Below, in pieces: positions 44,881 to 52,767 of a DNA stretch of 64,000 bases. Every line of letters starts with the position of its first letter. Positions within the stretch are counted from its first letter, which is position 1. Made by a program: the position numbers and the translations under genes. The notes below the pieces were generated by a model. The model was not told where the DNA came from, made no database searches, and saw only the letters and a list, made by a program, of their open reading frames with translations. Where the stretch lies: positions 74,013-138,012 of the forward strand of contig JALNZT010000006.1 in assembly GCA_023229135.1 (NCBI GenBank). Direction: 5' to 3'. This DNA comes from Bacteroidales bacterium. GTDB lineage: Bacteria > Bacteroidota > Bacteroidia > Bacteroidales > F082.

Positions 44881-44960
44881 CAAGGTCTTACTTGTGGTAG
44901 TGATGCAACTTGTTTCAAACGAATGGGTTAAGTTGATATTTGTTTAAAAAAGCATATAAA

Positions 44961-47900
44961 ATGATTAAAAAATTTACAGTTGTTGTAAGCCTTTTGCTTG
45001 CTGTTTTATGGTTGAAAGCTGGTGTGATTGAAAAAACCGTGTATCTCGAAGCACCGGAACTTGTTAAAACTAAAAACGGCGATTTACTTCAGTTTCATGC
45101 TAGTTTTATGTCGGGGATGGCTGGCGAACCCACTTTGCCTTGGCAAAAAGTCAGCCTTTTGTTGCCGCCGGGTGAGGAGGCTGTTTCTGTTGAGCTAACA
45201 ATTGTTCAGCAACAAAAGCTCGATCAAAACATCTATCTGGCGCCTTATCAAAGTTCGCGTCCTCTGTCAGAAAAGCGTCCATCCGATTTTCTTAAAAAGG
45301 AAACGGTTTATCGTTCCAACGAAAATTATCCAGCGACTAAGCACGGAAAATTGACGACCAATTGGCTTAATGGGATGGGCTTGGCTTTCTGCATTTATAC
45401 GCCGGTATCCTATTTTCCGGCAAGCGGAGAATTGTATTATGCCACCGAAGTGAAAATTACGATAACAACCAAACCGTCAAACCGCAATGCTGAAACTGCC
45501 GTCTGGTTGAATCAAACTACAAAACAAACACTTGAAACCCTGATTCAGAACCCTGAAGCCATTAAAAACTATGTGTCTAAAAGCCGTGAATTAGCTGACT
45601 ATGACATGTTGATTATTACGCCAGAATCTTATTTTGAGCAGTTTCAGCCTTTAATAGAATTGTATTATCAAAGGGGTTTTAGGGTGCAATTGGCTGCCAT
45701 AGAAGTGATAGAATCTGAAATGACAGGTGTGGATTTACAGGAGAAGATCCGGAATTATATCATACAAGAGTACAACGAGCACGGCATTCAGCATGTGACT
45801 ATTGGCGGTGATGTGCAGCTTATTCCAGCGCGCGGATTATATTGTTATGTGGAGTCGGGTAGCGGTTATTCTGACGACGGAATTCCTGCCGACTTGTATT
45901 ATGCCGCCCTCGATGGAACCTGGAACGACAATAACAATAATCGCTGGGGTGAGCCGGGTGAAGATGATTTGTTGCCTGAACTGGGTATTGCCCGCATGCC
46001 TTTTGCTACGGCTACCGAACTTGCTAATATGCTCAACAAAACTATGATGTATCAGCAGCAACCAGTATTGGGCGAGTTGGAAAAGCCACTTTTTGCCGGT
46101 GAAAATCTTTATAGCAATCCTGCTACTTGGGGCCGAGATTATTTGGAACTATTGGTGGGTGAGACTTCTGAAAATGGATATACAACCAAGGGTATTCCGG
46201 AATCTTATGAAATCGAAAGGATGTACGAATTTAATAGTTTCTGGTCGGGCAATGATCTGATAAACAGTATTAATCAAGGTAAACAGTTTGTGCATCATGT
46301 AGGGCATGCTAACCAGACTTATGTGGCACATTTGTATAATTCTGATATTACCGCCTCCAATTTTTCTGCTACCAATGGCGTAGATCATAATTTTACACTC
46401 TTTCATTCGCACGGCTGCGATTGTGGTGCGTTTGATTACAACGATTGCATCCTTGAAAAGATGGTTTTGATAGAAAATTTTGCGGTGGCAGTAATAGGAA
46501 ATTCAAGGTATGGCTGGTTCAACGAAGGACAGACTGAAGGCCCTTCAGCGCATCTGCACCGCGAAATGACCGATGCTTTTTACAACGATAAAATTCCTTT
46601 TATGGGTATGGCTCTGCGCGAATCGAAGATTCAGACAGCACCCTGGGTTACCGCTCCCGGGCAGTGGGAGGAAGGCGCGCTGCGCTGGAATTTTTACGAC
46701 TTAAATATATTAGGTGATGGACTTTTAAGTGTTTGGACATCAGAGCCTTTTGTGCCAGAGCTTAGTTATACTGCCGAGTTAATTATAGGACTTTCTGAAA
46801 CTACTGTAAACCTACAATTTGAAGGTGAAGCACTTGCCGGATATCGCTGCCATATTCGCCAAGATGGCGAAATAATTGGCCTTGCTGATACAGATGCCAA
46901 CGGGAATGCTGTCATAAGTTTCTATGAGCCACTCAATCAGACCGGCGAAGCAGAGCTGGTGATTGTGGGTCAAAATATTTTACCAAGTATTTTTCCAATA
47001 CTAATACTTCCAAATGAAGGTCCTTATGTGATTTGGACAAGCATGGAGGTGGTGGATGAAACAGGAAATGAAAATGCTCAAGCCGACTATGGCGAAACTA
47101 TTTCATTGAATATCGGTTTGAAAAACATTGGCAGTGAGACAGTTGAAAATGTGGAGCTCGCAATCAGTATCAATGATGATTTGATAGTAGCAGTTTTGGA
47201 TGGAGAGGCCATTGCCGGAAATATTTCCGCTGGCGAAACCTTAATGCTTTCTGATGTGTTTCAGCTTGAGATTTCAGAAATGGTACCACCTATGTCATCT
47301 GTTGAAATTTTGATGGCTATAACCGCCGGCAATCAAAGCTGGGACGACAGTTTTATGCTGGAAATTCTTACACCGAAAACATATATTTCGAGCTATTTAA
47401 TTGATGATGCAGCTGGAAATCAAAATGGTATGCTTGATCCCGGCGAAACAGTTGAACTGCATGTAACAGGTGGAAATGCTGGTGGAAGTGCTGCGGCTGA
47501 TTTGACTTTGTCGCTGTCCACTGAAGAATGGCTTACGATCGACAACCCTGTTGTGCAAATTGGAAACTTGCTGCCGGGCGAAACTTTTGAAGCTGTTTTC
47601 ACCGTTCACGTGGATGAATACACGCCAATTGGTAGCATTGTGCTTGCCAATTTTCACTTAGATTGTCCTGTGGGCGATTGGTACTACGACGCCCATCAAT
47701 CTTGGCTACTGCCCATTGGCATGCAGATCGAAGACTTTGAAACCGGTGATTTTACCAAATACGAATGGAGACATGGTCTGGGGTATCCATGGCAAATAGT
47801 TGAAGATGAAGTTTATGAGGGCAATTTCGCTGCCAAATCTACTGCTATCAGTGGCAGTCAAAGTTCAGAGCTGCACATTAGGTTGTTTGTGATGCAAGCT

Positions 47901-48401
47901 GATGAAATCAGCTTTTACCGAAAAGTCTCTTCAGAAAGCGGCTACGATCATCTGCGTTTTTATGTGGATGATGTGAAGCTGGGTGAATGGTCAGGAGAAA
48001 AGGATTGGGAGTTGGTTACAGCTCAAATTCCTGAAGGAGAGCATCTTCTGAAATGGGTTTACATCAAAGATTTTAGCGTAAGCAATGGCGATGACTGCGC
48101 CTGGATTGATTATATCACCTTCCCCGGCACGGCTACAATTATGGATGTACAACAGCATGTTCGGGATAACAAATTTTCTGTTTATCCAAACCCGGGAGTG
48201 GGAGAGTTTTGGGTTTCTGTACCTTCAAATCAGGATGTTAAACAGTTAATTGTGTATGATCTTCATGGAAAACGCCTTGTGCAGGAAAATAACTTCAAGG
48301 CTTCAAGTTCGCTTGACCTAACAGCTTTAAAAACTGGAATATACGTGATGATACTTGAAACTCAGGATGCGGTGTTTACCGAGAAATTATTAATCAAGTA
48401 G
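44961..48401 (+). CDS. Gingipain-family (peptidase C25) T9SS-exported protein
   Basis: A 1,146-residue protein with a signal peptide (residues 1 to about 20) and a gingipain-like N-terminal propeptide and C25 catalytic domain (about residues 205 to 590). The predicted catalytic pair is His449 in HHVGHANQT and Cys486 in HSHGCDCGAFD; gingipains have GHG and a related C-x-x-x-F segment with similar spacing, so GHA is a small departure. Ig/CARDB-like domains follow (about 690 to 915), then a jelly-roll domain and a T9SS type A sorting domain over the last 80 residues (with SVYPNPGVGEFWVSV). I use the ATG at 44961, which opens directly onto the signal peptide. It is probably cut and attached at the cell surface. 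Its substrate specificity is unknown. Confidence 0.9.
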   Translation: MIKKFTVVVSLLLAVLWLKAGVIEKTVYLEAPELVKTKNGDLLQFHASFMSGMAGEPTLPWQKVSLLLPPGEEAVSVELTIVQQQKLDQNIYLAPYQSSRPLSEKRPSDFLKKETVYRSNENYPATKHGKLTTNWLNGMGLAFCIYTPVSYFPASGELYYATEVKITITTKPSNRNAETAVWLNQTTKQTLETLIQNPEAIKNYVSKSRELADYDMLIITPESYFEQFQPLIELYYQRGFRVQLAAIEVIESEMTGVDLQEKIRNYIIQEYNEHGIQHVTIGGDVQLIPARGLYCYVESGSGYSDDGIPADLYYAALDGTWNDNNNNRWGEPGEDDLLPELGIARMPFATATELANMLNKTMMYQQQPVLGELEKPLFAGENLYSNPATWGRDYLELLVGETSENGYTTKGIPESYEIERMYEFNSFWSGNDLINSINQGKQFVHHVGHANQTYVAHLYNSDITASNFSATNGVDHNFTLFHSHGCDCGAFDYNDCILEKMVLIENFAVAVIGNSRYGWFNEGQTEGPSAHLHREMTDAFYNDKIPFMGMALRESKIQTAPWVTAPGQWEEGALRWNFYDLNILGDGLLSVWTSEPFVPELSYTAELIIGLSETTVNLQFEGEALAGYRCHIRQDGEIIGLADTDANGNAVISFYEPLNQTGEAELVIVGQNILPSIFPILILPNEGPYVIWTSMEVVDETGNENAQADYGETISLNIGLKNIGSETVENVELAISINDDLIVAVLDGEAIAGNISAGETLMLSDVFQLEISEMVPPMSSVEILMAITAGNQSWDDSFMLEILTPKTYISSYLIDDAAGNQNGMLDPGETVELHVTGGNAGGSAAADLTLSLSTEEWLTIDNPVVQIGNLLPGETFEAVFTVHVDEYTPIGSIVLANFHLDCPVGDWYYDAHQSWLLPIGMQIEDFETGDFTKYEWRHGLGYPWQIVEDEVYEGNFAAKSTAISGSQSSELHIRLFVMQADEISFYRKVSSESGYDHLRFYVDDVKLGEWSGEKDWELVTAQIPEGEHLLKWVYIKDFSVSNGDDCAWIDYITFPGTATIMDVQQHVRDNKFSVYPNPGVGEFWVSVPSNQDVKQLIVYDLHGKRLVQENNFKASSSLDLTALKTGIYVMILETQDAVFTEKLLIK

Positions 48402-48453
48402 GTTGGCATTGTTACAATGTTGATTATTGCGTTCTCTGATAAATGGAAATAGC

Positions 48454-48461
48454 TACTTTTG
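48454..48461 (+). promoter_or_regulatory. Bacteroidota -7 promoter box directly before a GTG start
   Basis: TACTTTTG lies only four bases before the GTG at 48466. If it works as a promoter the transcript would start at or beside the start codon, which implies a leaderless mRNA or a later start codon. Confidence 0.4.
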
Positions 48462-48465
48462 CGCT

Positions 48466-49014
48466 GTGAAAAAGGTAAGTAGTTTCATTGTCGGTTTGTT
48501 GGTGTTGATTTCGTTGTTGTTGCCTTTTAGGCTGATGCAGCAGCTACAACGCAAGCAAGCTGATGCCCGCCAGGATGCCATGTTGGTGATTTCGCAGCAG
48601 ATGCCTGATAAATCATTGATTTACTTGGCTATTCCGCACGCTGAAATGCAAGGAAAAGGAAGTCGGTTTATTCGCATTCATGCGCGTGAGTTTGTGTGGG
48701 ATGGCATGATGTACGATATCGTAGAACGTTTTGAAGGGGAGACGCAGACCTGGTTTTTGGTCTATCCTGACCACAAAGAAACCAAAGTGTTGAACCAAAA
48801 AATTGCGCTGGCGAACGCATTTTATCAGAAGGATGGCGTGAAGACTAAAATCACGACAACGCAAATATTCTGGCATTGGTACAGTGAAAATCAGCAGGCT
48901 TTTATTGATCAGCTCTATCCGGTTAAAACGCTGTTAAATAATTACTTGGAAAATCCTTATAAATTTTTAGTAAACTGGCAACCTGAGCATCCACCTCAGT
49001 TAAATTGTCTTTAA
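48466..49014 (+). CDS. Hypothetical membrane-anchored protein
   Basis: A 182-residue protein starting at GTG (MKKVSSFIVGLLVLISLLLPF), with one N-terminal membrane segment and an extracytoplasmic remainder. A frame opening further upstream at 48427 adds a polar stretch before the membrane segment and is less likely. The mature part has a charged, aromatic-rich beta pattern (FVWDGMMYDIVERFEG, TWFLVYPDH) and ends EHPPQLNCL. I recognise no family. It lies 69 bases upstream of a TonB-dependent receptor gene, so a role in uptake of the same ligand is possible but unsupported. Confidence 0.65.
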   Translation: MKKVSSFIVGLLVLISLLLPFRLMQQLQRKQADARQDAMLVISQQMPDKSLIYLAIPHAEMQGKGSRFIRIHAREFVWDGMMYDIVERFEGETQTWFLVYPDHKETKVLNQKIALANAFYQKDGVKTKITTTQIFWHWYSENQQAFIDQLYPVKTLLNNYLENPYKFLVNWQPEHPPQLNCL

Positions 49015-49028
49015 TTTATTGAATATCA

Positions 49029-49045
49029 AGAGCTTAAATAGCTCT
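49029..49045. repeat. Hairpin between the membrane protein and the TonB receptor gene
   Basis: AGAGCT-TAAAT-AGCTCT is a perfect 6-base stem 14 bases past the upstream stop, with a T-poor tail. It could attenuate read-through or be an operator. Confidence 0.35.
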
Positions 49046-49083
49046 AATCTCTTTCGTTTACTAAAATTTTAAAATTTGATCTT

Positions 49084-51492
49084 ATGAAAAAACAGTACAT
49101 ACTGCTGCTGGTTTTTGTTATGTCTGTCTTTGTGGCACACACTCAAACCGTAAAAGTACTCGACTGGCAGCGTAATAGTCCGTTAGAATTTGTTACCATT
49201 AACAGCACAAAAGCTGGCGTCTCAGCACTCACAACACAAGCTGGAATCGCCGATATTTCCATGTTTAAGGGTGCCGACAGCATATTTTTTAGCCGTCTGG
49301 GACACCAAAATATCGTCACGAGTTGGCAAGCTTTGTTAGCTGATAATTTTGTGATTTATATGCGCGAATCCAATTATTCGTTGGACGAAGTAGTGATTAG
49401 CGCTACCCGCTGGGCTCAGCCGCGCAAGGAATTGACCAGTAGAGTTACCACCATCAGGCCGGAAGAAATTGAGATTGACAATCCGCAAACTACCGCAGAT
49501 TTGTTGGGTATGACGGGTGAAGTGTTTATCCAAAAAAGTCAGCAGGGTGGAGGAAGTCCTATGATTCGAGGCTTTGCTACAAATCGACTGCTTATCAGTG
49601 TTGACGGAGTACGTATGAACACCGCCATTTTTAGAAGTGGGAATATCCAAAATATTATCAATATCGATCCTTATACGATTGAGCAGGCCGAAGTGCTTTA
49701 CGGCCCGGGTTCTGTGATGTATGGAAGCGATGCCATTGGCGGTGTGATGAATTTTACAAGCTTAAATCCCAGGTTTTCGGCTGACAATAAAGTCATTACA
49801 TCAGGGAGGGCAAGCACGCGCTACAGCTCTGCTAATGAAGAGCTTTCATCGCATATACATGTAAATGTAGGTGGAAAAAAATGGGCTGCCGTGTCTTCTT
49901 TTAGCTTTAACCGTTTTGGCGACTTGCGCATGGGTTCTAATGGGCCTGATTTTTATCTGCGCAAAGAATACGTTAAACGTATTGATGGTGCCGATGTGGT
50001 GGTTCAAAATGAAAATCCGGAAGTGCAAGTGCCAAGCGGTTTTGAAATGGGAAGTTTTATGCAAAAAATAAGCTATCGTCTCAATGATAACTGGGAATTT
50101 CAATATGGCTTTAACTACTCAACTACAACAGATTATGATCGCTATGATCGTTTGCTTCGCTATCGCAAAGGAGCACCACGCAGCGCCGAATGGTATTATG
50201 GGCCACAAAACTGGATGATGAACCGCTTTACGGTGATTCATAAGCAGGAACGCAAGCTGTTCGACCAAATGGTGTTAAACCTCTCGTCGCAACTTTTTGA
50301 AGAAAGCCGCCACGACCGTGATTTCGGGAAAACTACACTCAGCGAACGATTTGAGAAAGTGAATGCTTACGGCTTAAACTTAGATTTCATGAAGAAAATT
50401 TCAGACCGTTCTAAATTTTTATATGGTGGTGAATTGGTATTAAATAAGGTGACTTCCACCGGATTAGATACGGAAATTACTGATGGTACTTCTGTAAAAG
50501 GCCCTGCCCGTTATCCCGATTCTGATTGGTTGTCGGCTGCTGTTTTTGCTACCTATCAGTATCAGCTCACTGAAAAAACACTGGTGCAGGCCGGAGCGCG
50601 TTATAATTATGTGTCACTTAAGGCAGATTTCGACACCACTTTTTATAAGTTCCCGTTCCAGACAACCAGCACAAAAAATGGCGCACTCACCGGAAGTTTA
50701 GGACTTAATTACACACCCGATGAACGCTGGATATTGCGTGCCGGTCTTTCAACGGGTTTTCGCGCACCCAATGTTGATGATGTCGGAAAGGTTTTCGACT
50801 CTGAGCCGGGTTCCGTAGTGGTTCCTAATCCTAACTTAAAACCTGAATATGCATATAATGCTGAAATTGATGTCGCCCACATATTTGCTGATCGGTTAAA
50901 GCTTGATGTATCAGCGTTTTATACTTTGCTGGATCAGGCGATGGTGCGCCGCGATTTCACTTTCAATGGTCAGGATAGCATTCTATATGACGGCGAAATG
51001 AGCAAGGTTCAAGCTATTCAAAATGCTTCACAGGCTACTGTTTACGGTCTTCAGCTTGCCGCTGAATGGAAAATGGACAATGGCTTTAGTGTTTTTAGTC
51101 ACCTTACCTGGCAACAAGGCGAGGAGGAACTGGACGACGGCTCTAAAGGACCGCTGCGCCACTCGGCTCCTTTGTTTGGTATCACACGCCTGAGCTATAT
51201 GTCCAAAGGCCTGCGCCTGGATTTGTATGCACAATATGCCAACGAAGTGCCTTTCGGCGATATGCCAAAATCCGAGTTGGGTAAAACATACCTTTATCCC
51301 GCCGATGCAGATGGAAACATCTTCTCACCGGGTTGGTATACGCTGAATTTCAAGGTGATGAAGCAAATCTCTGAAACATTTTCACTTACCGGGGGTGTGG
51401 AGAATATCACCGATCAGCGTTTTATGCCCTACAGTTCAGGGCTTGTGTCGCCAGGAAGAAACTTTATTTTCTCGCTCAACATGAAGTTTTAA
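49084..51492 (+). CDS. TonB-dependent receptor, heme/hemoglobin-receptor-like
   Basis: An 802-residue outer-membrane receptor. It has a signal peptide (residues 1 to about 20), a short carboxypeptidase-regulatory-like domain (to about residue 95), the plug domain (about 100 to 230) and a 22-strand barrel ending in the aromatic ...FSLNMKF C-terminus. The plug segment GGGSPMIRGFATNRLLISVDGVRMN and the GPGSVMYGSDAIGGVMNF box closely resemble receptors for hemoglobin, heme and transferrin. The ligand is inferred from that likeness only. No haem-binding partner gene is nearby apart from the small membrane protein upstream. Confidence 0.88.
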   Translation: MKKQYILLLVFVMSVFVAHTQTVKVLDWQRNSPLEFVTINSTKAGVSALTTQAGIADISMFKGADSIFFSRLGHQNIVTSWQALLADNFVIYMRESNYSLDEVVISATRWAQPRKELTSRVTTIRPEEIEIDNPQTTADLLGMTGEVFIQKSQQGGGSPMIRGFATNRLLISVDGVRMNTAIFRSGNIQNIINIDPYTIEQAEVLYGPGSVMYGSDAIGGVMNFTSLNPRFSADNKVITSGRASTRYSSANEELSSHIHVNVGGKKWAAVSSFSFNRFGDLRMGSNGPDFYLRKEYVKRIDGADVVVQNENPEVQVPSGFEMGSFMQKISYRLNDNWEFQYGFNYSTTTDYDRYDRLLRYRKGAPRSAEWYYGPQNWMMNRFTVIHKQERKLFDQMVLNLSSQLFEESRHDRDFGKTTLSERFEKVNAYGLNLDFMKKISDRSKFLYGGELVLNKVTSTGLDTEITDGTSVKGPARYPDSDWLSAAVFATYQYQLTEKTLVQAGARYNYVSLKADFDTTFYKFPFQTTSTKNGALTGSLGLNYTPDERWILRAGLSTGFRAPNVDDVGKVFDSEPGSVVVPNPNLKPEYAYNAEIDVAHIFADRLKLDVSAFYTLLDQAMVRRDFTFNGQDSILYDGEMSKVQAIQNASQATVYGLQLAAEWKMDNGFSVFSHLTWQQGEEELDDGSKGPLRHSAPLFGITRLSYMSKGLRLDLYAQYANEVPFGDMPKSELGKTYLYPADADGNIFSPGWYTLNFKVMKQISETFSLTGGVENITDQRFMPYSSGLVSPGRNFIFSLNMKF

Positions 51493-51685
51493 TCGCTTTC
51501 GTGTAAAGAGTTTGTATAAAACGAAATGTGAAAAGCGCAGATATAACAAATAGTTAGTGGTTTATACTTGCTGAATTTGGTTTTGCTTAACCAAAGCCCT
51601 GTATTAAACAAGTTTATTTTCTAACTATTTAGCTGAACATCTTGGCTGCTATCTTGTTAAATACTTAAACTAAAAAATTGATATT

Positions 51686-52186
51686 ATGGCAACAATTACA
51701 TTAAAAGGAAACAAGATTCACACCTCGGGTGAACTTCCAAAAGTTTCAAGTCAGGCACCTGATTTTAAATTGGTTAAAACTGATTTGAGCGAACTCGACA
51801 AAGTATCTCTGAAAGGTAAAAAAGTAGTTCTTAACATCTTCCCAAGTTTGGATACCGATGTTTGCGCAGCTTCTGTTCGTCGTTTTAACAAAGAAGCTTC
51901 TGAGCTTGACAATACCGTAGTGGTATGCGTTTCAAAAGATCTGCCTTTTGCACACGCTCGTTTTTGTACCACAGAAGGTCTTGATAATGTGATTAGTGCC
52001 TCGGATTTCAGAACCGGAAAATTTGGTGAAGACTACGGTCTTACTATTTCTGATGGCCCGCTCGCTGGTTTGCATTCGCGTGCTGTTGTGGTTTTCGACG
52101 AAAAAGGTGAGGTAATTTATACCGAACAAGTTCCTGAAATTGTGGAAGAGCCAAACTATGAAGCTGCCCTAAAAGCTGCTAAATAG
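51686..52186 (+). CDS. tpx: Thiol peroxidase (Tpx)
   Basis: A 166-residue atypical two-Cys peroxiredoxin. The peroxidatic Cys lies in PSLDTDVCAASVRRF (near residue 60), and the resolving Cys in ARFCTTEGL (near residue 94). It reduces peroxides with thioredoxin. Codon usage and sequence are typical of the highly expressed Bacteroidota Tpx. A strong bidirectional terminator follows. The upstream 190 bases have no clear promoter box. Confidence 0.95.
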   Translation: MATITLKGNKIHTSGELPKVSSQAPDFKLVKTDLSELDKVSLKGKKVVLNIFPSLDTDVCAASVRRFNKEASELDNTVVVCVSKDLPFAHARFCTTEGLDNVISASDFRTGKFGEDYGLTISDGPLAGLHSRAVVVFDEKGEVIYTEQVPEIVEEPNYEAALKAAK

Positions 52187-52203
52187 TTAGTTTTTATTGA
52201 AAC

Positions 52204-52247
52204 AAAAAAGGTGAAACTGGTCATCAATACCGGTTTCACCTTTTTTG
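52204..52247. terminator. Bidirectional rho-independent terminator
   Basis: AAAAAAGGTGAAACTGG, a nine-base loop and CCGGTTTCACCTTTTTT form an 11-base stem with one G-U pair, flanked by A and T runs. It sits between the convergent tpx and thioredoxin-like genes and should stop transcription from both sides. Confidence 0.88.
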
Positions 52248-52265
52248 TTTGTTTTAGCACTTAAC

Positions 52266-52763
52266 TTAGGGCAATAAAACTTCAAGCATTTGCGCGGTAT
52301 TCAAATACTGAAAATATCGTGCTTTTGCCTCGAAATGCTCATCCAGCAATACAATAGCCGGCACAGAGAAGATAAAGTCTTTTCGGCTGGCCATCATAAG
52401 CGGGATTTCATGTACTGACTTTCTTCTTTTACTGTTTTTATTAACAAATAACTGATTTCCAAATAGTATCGTGTCAGTCGATTCAATATCCATTTTCACG
52501 GCATAAAAGTCGTTGTTCAAAATGTGAGCTACCTGCTCGTCCTGAAAAGCTACTTGATCCATCTTGTGGCAATGGACGCACCAATCCGCATAAAACATCA
52601 CGAACACCTTTTTCGGATGACTTTTCAAGGAGTCGTTCAGTTGTTGAAAGCTTAACCAGTTTACTGCCGCCTGGTTTTGTGCAAAAACGTTATGGCTAAC
52701 CATCAGCAAGACTGACCACAGCACAAATTTTAATATTTTAGATTTTCCGGAGAACAAAAACAT
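52266..52763 (-). CDS. Periplasmic thioredoxin-like protein
   Basis: A 165-residue protein with a signal peptide (residues 1 to about 28, ending NVFAQ) and a thioredoxin fold. The active-site motif is WCVHCHKMD near residue 62, with an additional His compared with the usual WCxxC; MFYADWCVHC is the DsbD-gamma/DUF255-like pattern. The cis-proline loop is likely SVPAIVLLD. It starts four bases after the stop of the TonB receptor gene, so the two are coupled. The role may be disulphide handling or metal-related redox chemistry in the periplasm; it is inferred. Confidence 0.85.
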   Translation of the reverse strand: MFLFSGKSKILKFVLWSVLLMVSHNVFAQNQAAVNWLSFQQLNDSLKSHPKKVFVMFYADWCVHCHKMDQVAFQDEQVAHILNNDFYAVKMDIESTDTILFGNQLFVNKNSKRRKSVHEIPLMMASRKDFIFSVPAIVLLDEHFEAKARYFQYLNTAQMLEVLLP

Positions 52764-52767
52764 GCTA

